Counted from the first letter of the stretch, positions 16,941-26,041 are shown. The stretch is DNA of 39,067 nucleotides from an uncultured Rubrobacteraceae bacterium (GCA_902806095.1 CADCVF010000037.1:1-39067), one strand, 5' to 3'. Numbers and translations: made by a program. The notes: generated from the letters alone by a model not told the origin.

Positions 16941-18504
16941 TCGGATCTACCTCCTCGACGACCGTCCGCGCGACCTCTCCCGGCTCGACCACTCTGGAGG
17001 TGCCGAGCACCCGCCCCGAAGCGCTCCTGGCCTGCACGGCGACGTAGGGCTCTGCGGAGCGCACCGAGATGGTGGTCTCGAAGCCGCGCCAGGGGGCGGA
17101 TCCGACGGGCTCGAGTCGGTCGGGGTCGGAGCCGGCGAGCACCTGCCAGGTGGCAATCTCCGTTGCGCCATTCCAACTGGCGTAGACGGTCACCTTATCA
17201 TCGGGCCCTTGCTCGACCGCCACGGCCGGGTCCTCGCTCGGGTGTCCGCTCCACGGCAAACGAAATGCCCGGTAGGATTGGGCGCTGCCCAGGAAACGAG
17301 CGTCGAAGAGTAGCTCGCCGTCGTTGGAAAACTCGGAGGAATACGGCTCGCTGCCCCAACCTACGAGGAAGTTGCCGTTGGGCAAGACCTGCACGTTGGC
17401 CTGGGATGTAGAGAGCAGCCTCTTCGGGTGAGTGAATTCGCGCACCAGGGTGGATCTCATCTTGTCCATGTCGAGATCCACCATGATCCCGCGGGACTGC
17501 TCGTGCACTTCAGGCGGGGCGCCGTTGTCGAAGATGGTGATGGTGCCGTCTCTCTGGCGGCGGACGTCGTGCTGGGAGACGGTCCTCGTGCCAGGACCCA
17601 TCTCGAAGTCGCTCTGCTTACCGCCAAGCCGCCAAAGGACCTCGCCGCTCTCGCGGTCGATCTTATAGACAGCATAGGTCCCTTTGGCGGAGATGAGTAG
17701 ATTGTCGTCGAAGTCTATGTCTATGGAGTTGATGTGGAAGTAGTCGAGAGGCGTGCTCGGGTCCTGCGGCGGCTCGCGGTAGGACTCCTCGACGCCAACG
17801 TGCTCCAGGCTGCGCCACTCGAAGAGCACCTCCCCCGTCTCGATGTCGAGCTCCTGGGCGATCCCTCCCCAGACCATGCCCTCCTTCGGGCCGCCGATCG
17901 CGGAGAGGTCCGTTTGTGTCTCGGTGTAGGCCGTCAACAGCGCGGTGTTACGCGAAGTGATGGAGAACTCGTGCAGGTCGCCCCTGTAACCGTTGCCAGC
18001 CTGGACCCGTGTTATCTCACGGTAGGAGCCGTCGAAGATCACGTACTCGCCGACGCCGTGTCCGGCCAAGATCTCACCCTCCCACCAGGTGAGCACAGGC
18101 TCGCCCATGTAGCGCTGCACCTTGAAGTCCGTCGCGTACCTGTTCTTGCTGAACCACACCAGCCGCCCGAGGTCGTCGAAGATCATCGGACCGTCCTGCC
18201 CGGCACCCTTCTTCGCGGCCACGAAGATGTAGCCAGGGCTAGTGTCGTGCGCCTGATGGGTTATCTCGACGGCGGGGGGTCTGAGCTCCGGGCGCGAGCG
18301 GAAGGTCCTCACATCGTTCGGTCCTGCCGGGGGGGAAGAGTGACTCTGGCGGTCCTCTTTGCAACCTGGCAAGCTCAGTAGAGCGAGAGAAGCGGCGCCA
18401 GCCCCTACTACGCCTAGAAACGTCTGTCGCGTGAGCTTCCTGCTCAAGGTGTCGGTCGTCGCCCGGTAGTCAAGTTCCCCGACCGTCGGTAGAAGCAGAA
18501 GCAT
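16924..18504 (-). CDS. Arylsulfotransferase-like (ASST) secreted lipoprotein
   Basis: A 526-residue protein. Residues 22-48 form an export signal resembling Tat (SRKLTRQTFLGVVGAGAAS) with a lipobox-like LPGC, but the twin arginine is R-Q, so Tat or Sec use is uncertain. The mature part resembles the arylsulfotransferase beta-propeller: GPMIFDDLGRLVWF, HEFSITSRNTALLTAY, VWGGIAQELDIETGEVLFEWRS, YFHINSIDIDFDDNLLISAKGTYAVYKID, VLWRLGG and SQHDVRRQRDGTITIFDNG. The HIN and QHD histidines correspond to the expected active-site segments. Such proteins may transfer sulfate between phenols, but many family members are uncharacterised. The start is the first ATG; no clear ribosome site was seen. It overlaps and precedes the sirtuin. 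Confidence 0.8.
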   Translation of the reverse strand: MLLLLPTVGELDYRATTDTLSRKLTRQTFLGVVGAGAASLALLSLPGCKEDRQSHSSPPAGPNDVRTFRSRPELRPPAVEITHQAHDTSPGYIFVAAKKGAGQDGPMIFDDLGRLVWFSKNRYATDFKVQRYMGEPVLTWWEGEILAGHGVGEYVIFDGSYREITRVQAGNGYRGDLHEFSITSRNTALLTAYTETQTDLSAIGGPKEGMVWGGIAQELDIETGEVLFEWRSLEHVGVEESYREPPQDPSTPLDYFHINSIDIDFDDNLLISAKGTYAVYKIDRESGEVLWRLGGKQSDFEMGPGTRTVSQHDVRRQRDGTITIFDNGAPPEVHEQSRGIMVDLDMDKMRSTLVREFTHPKRLLSTSQANVQVLPNGNFLVGWGSEPYSSEFSNDGELLFDARFLGSAQSYRAFRLPWSGHPSEDPAVAVEQGPDDKVTVYASWNGATEIATWQVLAGSDPDRLEPVGSAPWRGFETTISVRSAEPYVAVQARSASGRVLGTSRVVEPGEVARTVVEEVDPSALDG

Positions 18505-18688
18505 GGGCTAGAGACGATGAACATGAACAAGAGGCCATTTCTTGAGGTTGACACAAGTTCGGGACCATCGCAAGGACCGTTAGCAACTATAACCATGAAA
18601 GCCGGACGAACTACTAAGAATCCACCTTCCCCGACGTTGGGTGAACATGGCAAGCTCCAGGTACAAAGAGCGTGCGACCTCTGCTCCT

Positions 18689-19638
18689 CTATTCATCGGC
18701 TCTGCCTACGTCGTTGGCGATGAGCTTTGGCGGTCTCGAGATCACTAGGAAGCGGTGCCTTATGGGTTCTTCGGAGTAGGCGAGGGTCCTCTCGCTCATG
18801 GCGGTCAGTGCGTGGTAGGCGCTATCTGGGAAGAAGCGCAATACGCGATCGGTCAGGTAGGACTTTCCACCCGAGGAGGGGCCTTTCACGGCAACGCTTA
18901 CGGGCTTCTGTAGGAGGCGGCTGGTGAGGGCGAGGTAGAGGAGCTTGAGGACCCTGGCCTCGCCGGCGACGCCGGATTGTTCGAGTGTCCTTGCGAAGCT
19001 GTCCAGGATGCGGCCTTCCCTTGTCAGCTGCTGGCACGCCTGCCACACCTTACGGTCATTGGCTTCTGCTTGGGCACGGGCTTCCTCGACCCAGCTCCTC
19101 GCACCCTTGAACGCCGCCCGGAGGATCTCCATAAAGCGCTCCGGGTCCTGTATGTGCAACTCCGAGACGTCCTTTGCTCCATCCAGCCTCACAAGGTAGA
19201 GCCTCTGACGGCTTTCTCCTGTCCTTCACGGTCCCTGTAGGGAATGCGAATCGCCGGCGAGCCGGAGTAGGTAACATCGGAGAGCCCAAGGCTCTTCAGG
19301 AACTCTACCAGCAGTCTCTTGGCCTCAGGGTAGGCTTCAAGGGTGCACGACGGCGGAGTCGGACGCCGATCCGAAACGGCGCTCCCTTCTCCACCGCCGT
19401 GGCCATTGGAAGAGAATAGATCGCGCATCTTCAAGCCGAGGGCGTCGATGACCTCCTCCGTGGAGCAGCCCGCGCGGCAGAGGAGGAGGGCTCGGCCGTC
19501 CTCTCCCTCCTTTATGTCGAGGTTTGGGGTTCTCCTGTCGTCGTGTGCGGGGCAGAAGGCCCGGTAGAAGCCGCCCTGCCTCCTCACACCCTCCAGGCGA
19601 GCAAGGAGGGATTCGACCGGCCGAGACGGCGCGCTCAC
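18689..19638 (-). pseudogene. CHC2 primase/helicase-like gene with the TOPRIM region deleted
   Basis: Two adjacent frames are pieces of one mobile-element primase. The first (GTG 19638, GGAGGATC upstream) has a CHC2-like zinc region (FCPAHDD...LLCRAGC) and ends RIPYRDREGQEKAVR before going out of phase at 19189. The second resumes at YLVRLDGAKDVSELHIQDPERF, which in intact relatives follows the TOPRIM domain, and continues to a Walker A (VKGPSSGGKSYLTDRV) and MSERTLAYSEEPIRHRFLVI, where it turns into unrelated sequence. About 100 TOPRIM codons and the rest of the ATPase are missing, and the frames differ, so this is a deletion remnant. It belongs to phage or integrative-element replication modules; no integrase lies in the window. 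Confidence 0.75.
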
Positions 19639-19695
19639 GACGATCCTCCGCGGTTGCTATGCGGACGTAAGGTGAGCGATGGCGGGATCTCCTGG

Positions 19696-20068
19696 TTAGC
19701 CCTGTGCGCCGTTCTCGCCGCGATCATCCTTCTCTCCCTTCGTCTCTTCACCGGTACAGGCTTTGCTCCCAACATCGGCCTTCTTCCTCTCGTAGCACTC
19801 GAAGACGTAGAGCCACGCGCGGGCCCGGGCTTCGCGGGCACCCGTTTCGGGGGAGGGATCCGTGCGATGGGCTCCGGAGGACGTGCTACCCACGATCGCT
19901 CGACCACCTACTCGCGGCGAGATGGTGCCGGCATTCCTGCAGCGCGGTGCGCTCAAGGACGGCCCTCGTGGCCATAGACCAGTCTCGCTCGCGGACGGCG
20001 GCCTCCTCCCGCAGGAAAAGTCGCCCGATGCGGACCTTCAGGGAAGAGATGTGGGCCGTCTCACCCAC
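19696..20068 (-). pseudogene. Decayed small ORF of the same mobile element
   Basis: The frame from GTG 20068 (MGETAHISSLKVRIGRLFLREEAAVRERDW...) stays protein-like for about 50 codons. It then has to shift frame to continue as TGAREARARAWLYVFECYERKKADV and a charged tail ending at 19696. Both parts are Arg/Glu-rich and helical and fit one small protein. The start overlaps the stop of the MerR-like gene, suggesting coupled translation. I do not recognise the family; it fits the uncharacterised proteins often found before element primases. Confidence 0.5.
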
Positions 20069-20282
20069 GCTCGGGCCCCGGACGGCGCCGTCGGCTTTGC
20101 CGGCTCGACCTGCCGCGCATGCGCTCTATATCTTCCTCGGTGTAGTAGCGGTGGCCATTGTGATCTCGAAGAGCGGGAGGAAAGAAACCTCTCCTCTCCC
20201 CCACCCTCAGCCACTCGGCAGAGATGCCGATCTCGCGGGCAGCCTCGGAGATCCTGTAGGTGCTTAGCCTGTTCTCTCTCAT
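20061..20282 (-). CDS. MerR-like helix-turn-helix DNA-binding protein (excisionase/repressor type)
   Basis: A 73-residue protein whose first 55 residues are a MerR-type winged HTH: YRISEAAREIGISAEWLR, ERRGFFPP and GHRYYTEEDIERMR. There is no effector domain; the tail is a short Arg-rich stretch, possibly altered by a frameshift. Size and position ahead of a primase module are typical of a repressor or excisionase of an integrated element. The start is ATG 20282 with weak upstream GTGGCGGT. Two inverted repeats at 20331-20355 are candidate binding sites. It may be intact although its neighbours are decayed. Confidence 0.65.
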   Translation of the reverse strand: MRENRLSTYRISEAAREIGISAEWLRVGERRGFFPPALRDHNGHRYYTEEDIERMRGRSSRQSRRRRPGPERG

Positions 20283-20330
20283 ACCGCCACGGTAAGGTGT
20301 GCCGATCCGTTCGGGTACCGGAAAAGAAAA

Positions 20331-20355
20331 GAATAACTATTCCGGTGTTGACACC
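20331..20355. promoter_or_regulatory. Paired inverted repeats upstream of the MerR-like gene
   Basis: GAATA-AC-TATTC (20331-20342) and GGTGT-TG-ACACC (20344-20355) lie one base apart, about 50 bases before the MerR-like start. MerR-type proteins bind such dyads. The second also contains a TTGACA on the plus strand. Confidence 0.45.
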
Positions 20356-20655
20356 AGGTGCGCGCATCGCTAACAGGATGAGTTGTTACATACGTTTGCC
20401 CTCGAGCGCTACGCAGCTTCTCGCGATGAGCGGTAGCTCGACAGTGGGCTTCGTGGTCCTTCTTGCGAGTCGGATAAGAGGAAGGTGAAACGTCGTCCAG
20501 TTAGGCGGGAGGCGACATTCCCCATGACGAATACTTATTCAGCACTACTACCGGTAGTGTCGAGTTAGATACTCAAGAGGAGGCTATAGTATCCAGCCTC
20601 GATCTGGAAGGACGATTTATGCAGCATGCCGAATACAACCTTCCGAGAATTCAAC
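20356..20655. other. Gene-free stretch right of the mobile remnant
   Basis: No coding frame of interest. It contains a perfect 12-bp palindrome ACTACCGGTAGT at 20547-20558 and nothing else recognisable. Confidence 0.4.
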
Positions 20656-20676
20656 TTCCACGCACTCCGGTGAATA
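20656..20676 (+). repeat. Dispersed 21-bp motif, copy d
   Basis: TTCCACGCACTCCGGTGAAT plus A; one difference from consensus. Unlike the other copies it has no plus-strand gene downstream; it lies beside the terminator of the hydrolase gene. Confidence 0.7.
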
Positions 20677-20682
20677 AAGGAA

Positions 20683-20704
20683 TAGGAGGGCTTGCGCCCT
20701 CCTA
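20683..20704 (-). terminator. Terminator hairpin of the hydrolase gene
   Basis: TAGGAGGGC pairs exactly with GCCCTCCTA around a TTGC loop. Read on the minus strand it follows the hydrolase stop by about 33 bases and leads into a T-rich run (TATTCCTTTATT). Confidence 0.7.
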
Positions 20705-20737
20705 GGCCGTCGCTGCGATTGGCTCCCAAGAAGCACT

Positions 20738-21856
20738 TCAACGCAGCATGCGTCTCACCACCGCCAAGCCGGAGATAATCAACGCTAGGCTGGCCGCCAG
20801 GATGACCGCCGGCACCATCGGGGGCCCGCCGGTCTCCCCCAGGGTGGTGCCACCTACGACGACGGTGTCTACGACCTCACGAATCGAGTCGATCACGAGC
20901 TTAGGATGCTCTTGATGTATGTAATGGCCGCTGTCCGTATCCGTGAGGTGCCTGGCGCCAGGCACCCGGCTCGCAAGATCGGCCCTGGCGTACAGGACGG
21001 TTTGAAAGAGGAGCTTGCCGAACTCCTTCGCTTGGTGGGCCCTCAGCGGCAGCGTGCCGTCATCGACGAGAGGCGTAAGGTCATAGGGCTTATCCGAGGA
21101 GAGTACGACGAGGGGCATCGGCTTCAGCGGAGCGGAGGCCAACACCTGTTCGAGATTCCGCTGATCGTCGAACCTCTCCAGGTCTGGATATGCGGCGAGG
21201 GCCTCTTCCGACGGCGAACCCAAGGCCGTCTTCCAGTAGCCCCACTGCTCATCGGTCAGTGCCCTGCGCGCCTCGTAGGGGGTGTAATCGATGAGGGCGA
21301 GTCCTGAGACTTCCTGCGGGTATTCGCTCGCGTAGAGACTCGCGATTGCGCCTCCTAGCGAATGCCCAACCACAACATAGGGACCGCGTTCTCCGGAGGC
21401 GTTCAACAGGGCAGGCAGATCCGAGACTGCGTCCTGAAGCGTGGTCGGCTGGGGCACAGAGTCGCTGCGGCTCTTCTCGAAATCCTCTAGACCTTCACCT
21501 GTCGCGACCACAGTTCCGGGACGGTCGTAGACGCAAACCCGGTTGGTTTCGGCGATCGCGGGCAACACCGCCTGCTTGGATGGCTCGAGCGTCTTGCTCC
21601 ACGTTTCGGTGCGGTCGCCGCTCCCCGAGACGAACACGACCGTGGGAGATCCCGTGCCGTGGCACTCCATATACATCTTGCGTCCCCCGCCGATATCGAC
21701 CAGGCCGGCGAAATCCTTGTGATTGCCGAAGCTGCCCTGGCCAGAGTCGCCTTTACCGGAGTTGGTGGCGCTCCCGCTTTCGGCGAGGGCCGTGGCGGCC
21801 GCAGTCATCATCACCGTGGCCACGATCCCTGCCAGCAACCCTATCCGTCTCAACAC
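20738..21856 (-). CDS. Secreted or membrane-anchored alpha/beta hydrolase
   Basis: A 372-residue protein with a signal peptide (MLRRIGLLAGIVATVMM...ALA) and a C-terminal membrane helix near 345-365, so it probably faces the cell exterior. The core is an alpha/beta hydrolase: the oxyanion strand with VFVSGSGDRTETW, RVCVYDRPGT, the nucleophile elbow GHSLGG with Ser near 163, and a late DSGHYIHQEHP supplying the His. Substrate is unknown; it could be an esterase or lipase-like enzyme. The GTG start has GAGGAG five bases upstream. A terminator hairpin follows. The gene appears intact. Confidence 0.85.
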   Translation of the reverse strand: MLRRIGLLAGIVATVMMTAAATALAESGSATNSGKGDSGQGSFGNHKDFAGLVDIGGGRKMYMECHGTGSPTVVFVSGSGDRTETWSKTLEPSKQAVLPAIAETNRVCVYDRPGTVVATGEGLEDFEKSRSDSVPQPTTLQDAVSDLPALLNASGERGPYVVVGHSLGGAIASLYASEYPQEVSGLALIDYTPYEARRALTDEQWGYWKTALGSPSEEALAAYPDLERFDDQRNLEQVLASAPLKPMPLVVLSSDKPYDLTPLVDDGTLPLRAHQAKEFGKLLFQTVLYARADLASRVPGARHLTDTDSGHYIHQEHPKLVIDSIREVVDTVVVGGTTLGETGGPPMVPAVILAASLALIISGLAVVRRMLR

Positions 21857-22192
21857 AGCATCTCCTCGTTAGTCGGTTGGGTGTCAAGCCCAAGTTTAGG
21901 AAGGAGGGCAGGTAGCCGTCCAGCGCCTCGGGCCCCTGGGTCAGCCCTTGAACTTGCAGGCTCAGCCCCACGTTCGCCTCGGCCATGTGATGCCCTCATC
22001 CTTCCTTCTCCGCCTCTAGCAACGCAGGCATCATACTTCCTCTAGGAAGCCGGCGTATCGCGCAAGCGCGGTAGTTATCGGAGCGACCCGGCCAACTTCT
22101 CAGAACTCCGTACACGCGAAGTTAGTTAAGTGGAACCTCCACGCAGTCCGGTGAATAGCCCAGGGTAAGACGCGTGCATAGTAGAGAGTTGG
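21857..22192. other. Gene-free stretch between hydrolase and DUF2007-like gene
   Basis: No firm gene. A minus-strand frame starting ATG 21986 (MAEANVGLSLQVQ...) has GAGGG upstream but overlaps the hydrolase start; I do not trust it. Copy e of the 21-bp motif lies at 22137-22157. Confidence 0.4.
22137..22157 (+). repeat. Dispersed 21-bp motif, copy e
   Basis: CTCCACGCAGTCCGGTGAAT plus A; two differences from consensus. It lies 35 bases before the GTG of the DUF2007-like gene, same orientation. Confidence 0.7.
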
Positions 22193-22336
22193 GTGAAGGT
22201 AGCCGTAGCTCCGAACGAAACTTCCGCGCTGCGGATAGAAGGCGTGCTCAAGGGCGCCGGTGTCCTGGCGCAGATCCAACCTGCACCCGGCTTTGATGTC
22301 CCTGACTTCCTGCCTGCTGGTCCCAGGGGCGTGTGA
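22193..22336 (+). pseudogene. DUF2007-like small protein cut by an in-frame TGA
   Basis: From GTG 22193 the frame reads VKVAVAPNETSALRIEG, then VLKGAGVLAQIQPAPGFDVP and DFLPAGPRGV, the usual opening of DUF2007/putative signal-transduction small proteins (a strand, a helix, a turn with PAP, then a valine-rich strand). A TGA at 22334-22336 stops it at 47 codons. The same frame continues with VASSLLEGAKQALED, which fits the expected last strand and helix, so one substitution may have truncated a roughly 70-residue protein. The identification rests on pattern only. Sequence error or a genuinely short product are alternatives. Confidence 0.45.
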
Positions 22337-22701
22337 GTAGCGAGTTCGTTGTTGGAGGGGGCCAAGCAGGCCCTCGAAGACACCACGGGGCTTGGGTCGT
22401 ACGTGCCGTAGCGGTGATGCGGTAGCCTGTGATGATAACCCCATTTTCCGGACGGCACCCATGGTCAACTTCATGCGTTCTCTCCCGGCGAGACTGGCCA
22501 CGGCGCAACGCTTTTCAAGGCGCTTACCATCTCGATCACCTCTGATACTAAAGTAGTGGGCTTGTCCCTTCATGACGAGGCCCGAACGACCTGGGATCTC
22601 CCGCACTAAGAACCCGCTATCTACGCACGTTTGACCCTGCCTCTGGCGACGTGCCAGAATGGACGTATTCCCGGCGGAGCACGACGGTAGGAGGTACATT
22701 C
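22337..22701. other. Region between the DUF2007-like remnant and the sulfite-oxidase-like operon
   Basis: After the 15 or so codons that continue the DUF2007-like frame, no convincing gene is seen on either strand. A long minus-strand frame covers the area but has no protein-like features. GGTAGGAGGTACATTC at the right end is the ribosome site of the next gene. Confidence 0.4.
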
Positions 22702-23313
22702 GTGAGTGGAGGGTTCATCTCCCGCGGCTTTCGGGGCCGGCGCAGGCGGGCTGAGGGCGACGTGCGAGTCCCGCCGGGCCAATACCTTGTGGAGGGCTTC
22801 CCAGTCCTCTCCGCAGGCCCGACGCCTCGCACGCCTCTGGCAGAGTGGAGTTTAACGATCGAGGGCGAGGTGGATGGGCCGAGGACATGGTCGTGGGAGG
22901 AGTTCCGCGCTTTGCCTTCGGAGGAGGTCACCAGGGACATCCACTGCGTTACCAAATGGTCGAAGCTTGGGACGACCTGGGAAGGCGTCTCCGTAGACAC
23001 ATTGTTGGAAGGGGTAGATAGCGCAGCGGAGTACATGGTCGCGTACTCCGACGGGGGCTACACGACGAACCTTCCCCTGGAAGGGGTCACCGGGGGCAAA
23101 GCCTGGGTCGCCCACACCTATGAGGGAGAACCGCTCTCGCCGGAGCACGGCGGCCCGGCCCGCCTGCTCGTCCCCCACCTCTACTTCTGGAAGAGCGCCA
23201 AGTGGGTAAGGGGCCTCAGGCTCGTGACCGAGGACGAACCTGGCTTCTGGGAATCCCTCGGCTACCACAACCAGGGCGACCCTTGGCGCGAACAACGCTA
23301 CTGGGGTGATTAG
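22702..23313 (+). CDS. Sulfite-oxidase-like molybdopterin oxidoreductase
   Basis: A 203-residue protein from GTG 22702; GGTAGGAGGT lies just upstream, and the longer open frame to its left is not needed. It has the compact molybdopterin fold: SLTIEGEVDGPRTWSWEEFRALP, then IHCVTKWSKLGTTWEGVSV, with the Cys of IHC as the expected molybdenum ligand, followed by GGYTTNLPLE, HGGPARLLVPHLYFWKSAKWVRGL and a C-terminal GYHNQGDPWREQRYWGD. No signal peptide is seen, so it is probably cytoplasmic. The substrate is unknown. It overlaps the reductase gene by eight bases, which suggests the reductase supplies or takes its electrons. Confidence 0.88.
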   Translation: MSGGFISRGFRGRRRRAEGDVRVPPGQYLVEGFPVLSAGPTPRTPLAEWSLTIEGEVDGPRTWSWEEFRALPSEEVTRDIHCVTKWSKLGTTWEGVSVDTLLEGVDSAAEYMVAYSDGGYTTNLPLEGVTGGKAWVAHTYEGEPLSPEHGGPARLLVPHLYFWKSAKWVRGLRLVTEDEPGFWESLGYHNQGDPWREQRYWGD

Positions 23314-24061
23314 TGTGGCAAGCGGCCCACGCAAGCTCGCCTGGCGTATTGGAGAGGTCGTCGAGACCAGCCCAGACACACCGCGAACCAAGAGCCTGTT
23401 CCTGGAGATACCTGGCTGGGAGGGGCACCGTGCGGGCCAGCACATCGATGTCAGGCTCACCGCCGAGGATGGCTACCAGGCCCAGCGCAGCTACTCCATA
23501 GCGTCGGCGCCAGAGGACGGCACAGTCGAACTGCTCGTCGAGCGTCTCGACGATGGGGAGGTCTCGCCCTACCTGACCGATGAGATCAGGGTCGGCGACG
23601 GGTTGGAGTTGCGGGGTCCGATCGGGGGCTGGTTCGCCTGGGAGGCGAGGGAGGGAGGGCCCTTGCTCCTCGTCGCCGGAGGATCAGGCATAGCGCCGCT
23701 CATGGCGATGATCCGGCACCGCAAAGCGGCGGGCAACGACACCCCGGTCCGCCTGCTCTACTCTTCGAGATCGTACGAAGAAATCATCTTCCGTGAAGAG
23801 CTCGAAGCGCTCGCCGCCGAGGATACAGCGCTGGAGATAATCCATACGCTCACCCGCTCGGCGCCACCGAAATGGGAGGGCTACCACCGCAGGATCGACG
23901 CGGAGATGCTGGCCGAAATCGCCCCGGCCGCCGAAGAAGGTCCCCTCGCGTTCGTGTGCGGCCCTACCCCGTTGGTCGAGACGGTCGCCACGGATCTCGT
24001 CGGGCTGGGCCACGAGCCCTCACGCGTCAAGACCGAACGCTTCGGACCGACTGGAGGATAA
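23306..24061 (+). CDS. Ferredoxin reductase-type FAD/NAD(P) oxidoreductase
   Basis: A 251-residue protein with the two-domain FNR fold. The FAD domain has RSYSIASAP and GLELRGPIGGWF; the nucleotide domain has LLLVAGGSGIAPLMAMIRHR and ends FVCGPTPLVETVATDLVGLG. There is no [2Fe-2S] domain, so it probably passes electrons to a partner protein. It begins inside the last codons of the sulfite-oxidase-like gene (GTG 23306, or GTG 23315) and is followed after two bases by the DUF6510 gene. This trio is a recurring operon in actinomycetes. The preserved motifs suggest it is active. Confidence 0.88.
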   Translation: MISVASGPRKLAWRIGEVVETSPDTPRTKSLFLEIPGWEGHRAGQHIDVRLTAEDGYQAQRSYSIASAPEDGTVELLVERLDDGEVSPYLTDEIRVGDGLELRGPIGGWFAWEAREGGPLLLVAGGSGIAPLMAMIRHRKAAGNDTPVRLLYSSRSYEEIIFREELEALAAEDTALEIIHTLTRSAPPKWEGYHRRIDAEMLAEIAPAAEEGPLAFVCGPTPLVETVATDLVGLGHEPSRVKTERFGPTGG

Positions 24062-24063
24062 CG

Positions 24064-24330
24064 ATGGACGAACACAGGCTCGACGGAAACGCTGCCGGGG
24101 GCATACTTGGAGAGGTCTTCACCTTCGAGATGACCACCGCCAGGGCCGCCTGCGCCCACTGTGGCGCCACTGGGCCGCTGGGATCTTCGATGGCTTACGT
24201 GAGCGAGATAGGTACGGTCGTGCGCTGCGCCGCGTGCGACAATGCTCTGATCCGGGTCGTCCGTCAGGACGAAGGGCCGGCACGGTACTGGTTGGATCTC
24301 CGGGGCGTGGAGTACCTGCAGCTCGAATAG
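24064..24330 (+). CDS. DUF6510 family protein (zinc-ribbon-like)
   Basis: An 88-residue protein with GGAGGATAACG directly before the ATG. It starts MDEHRLDGNAAGGILGEVF and carries two CxxC pairs (CAHC and CAAC) separated by about 30 residues, consistent with a small zinc ribbon, then ends LDLRGVEYLQLE. This is the pattern of the DUF6510 proteins that accompany the sulfite-oxidase-like/reductase pair. Its role is unknown; a structural or electron-transfer accessory role is inferred from the operon only. Confidence 0.82.
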   Translation: MDEHRLDGNAAGGILGEVFTFEMTTARAACAHCGATGPLGSSMAYVSEIGTVVRCAACDNALIRVVRQDEGPARYWLDLRGVEYLQLE

Positions 24331-24400
24331 CTAGTCAGCACGCTGCCTTCGGCAGCTTGTCAGCATTTCAGCACGCTCAGGCTTCGCCTTCTCTTGTCAG
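24331..24400. repeat. GTCAGC-type hairpin repeat, copy R1
   Basis: Starts one base after the DUF6510 stop. CTAGTCAGCAC is followed by a perfect hairpin GCTGCC-TTC-GGCAGC, then TTGTCAGCATTTCAGCAC and a GGCTTCGCC hairpin, ending TTGTCAG. The second half recurs in inverted form in R2. It may also terminate the operon. Confidence 0.75.
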
Positions 24401-24448
24401 GACTCCAGCTTGCCTTAGATTATCGGGTGGATCGGTCCTGGAGGGACT

Positions 24449-24640
24449 TTACTGCGAGTCTGGGTCTTTGAGGAAGTACGCCGGGTCTGCGGTTGCCATG
24501 AATAGCCACTCTGTGTCCGCGGCGGTCCGCTTACGGCCAGGCTCCGCTACCTCTTTGGGCGTTGTATGCTCAGGTCCTTCCCCGGGCCCGACTTGCTGTA
24601 CGCTAACGTCCGCAATATGGTCCTGTGGTCTGCTAGGCAT
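24449..24640 (-). CDS. Small protein downstream of isocitrate lyase
   Basis: A 63-residue protein starting MPSRPQDHIADVSVQQ with a strong GGAGAGGAGCAGACC site before the ATG. It is polar, without membrane segment or known motif, and ends DPAYFLKDPDSQ. A 12-bp-stem hairpin separates it from isocitrate lyase on the same strand, so its level may be set by read-through or by RNA processing. Family unknown to me; the ribosome site is the main evidence that it is expressed. Confidence 0.5.
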   Translation of the reverse strand: MPSRPQDHIADVSVQQVGPGEGPEHTTPKEVAEPGRKRTAADTEWLFMATADPAYFLKDPDSQ

Positions 24641-24657
24641 GGTCTGCTCCTCTCCTG

Positions 24658-24684
24658 AGGGGAGCCGGGAATCCCGGCTCCCCT
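24658..24684 (-). terminator. Very strong hairpin after isocitrate lyase
   Basis: AGGGGAGCCGGG pairs perfectly with CCCGGCTCCCCT around a three-base AAT loop. It lies 20 bases after the isocitrate lyase stop. There is no T-run; the small downstream gene's ribosome site begins right after the stem. Confidence 0.7.
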
Positions 24685-24703
24685 GATACCCGTAGCCTGA
24701 AAC

Positions 24704-26041
<1,338 letters not shown>

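Noticed and set aside
18548-18593. TTGACA with TATAAC as a promoter near the arylsulfotransferase-like gene
   Set aside because: The two hexamers are 34 bases apart, twice the workable spacing, and face away from the gene.
21753-21986. Possible small gene MAEANVGLSLQ... upstream of the hydrolase
   Set aside because: It has a fair ribosome site but overlaps the hydrolase start by over 100 bases in another frame, and no homology is apparent.
22100-22699. Long minus-strand open frame of about 199 codons
   Set aside because: No signal, family motif or ribosome site; composition is not protein-like, and a better small plus-strand gene overlaps it.
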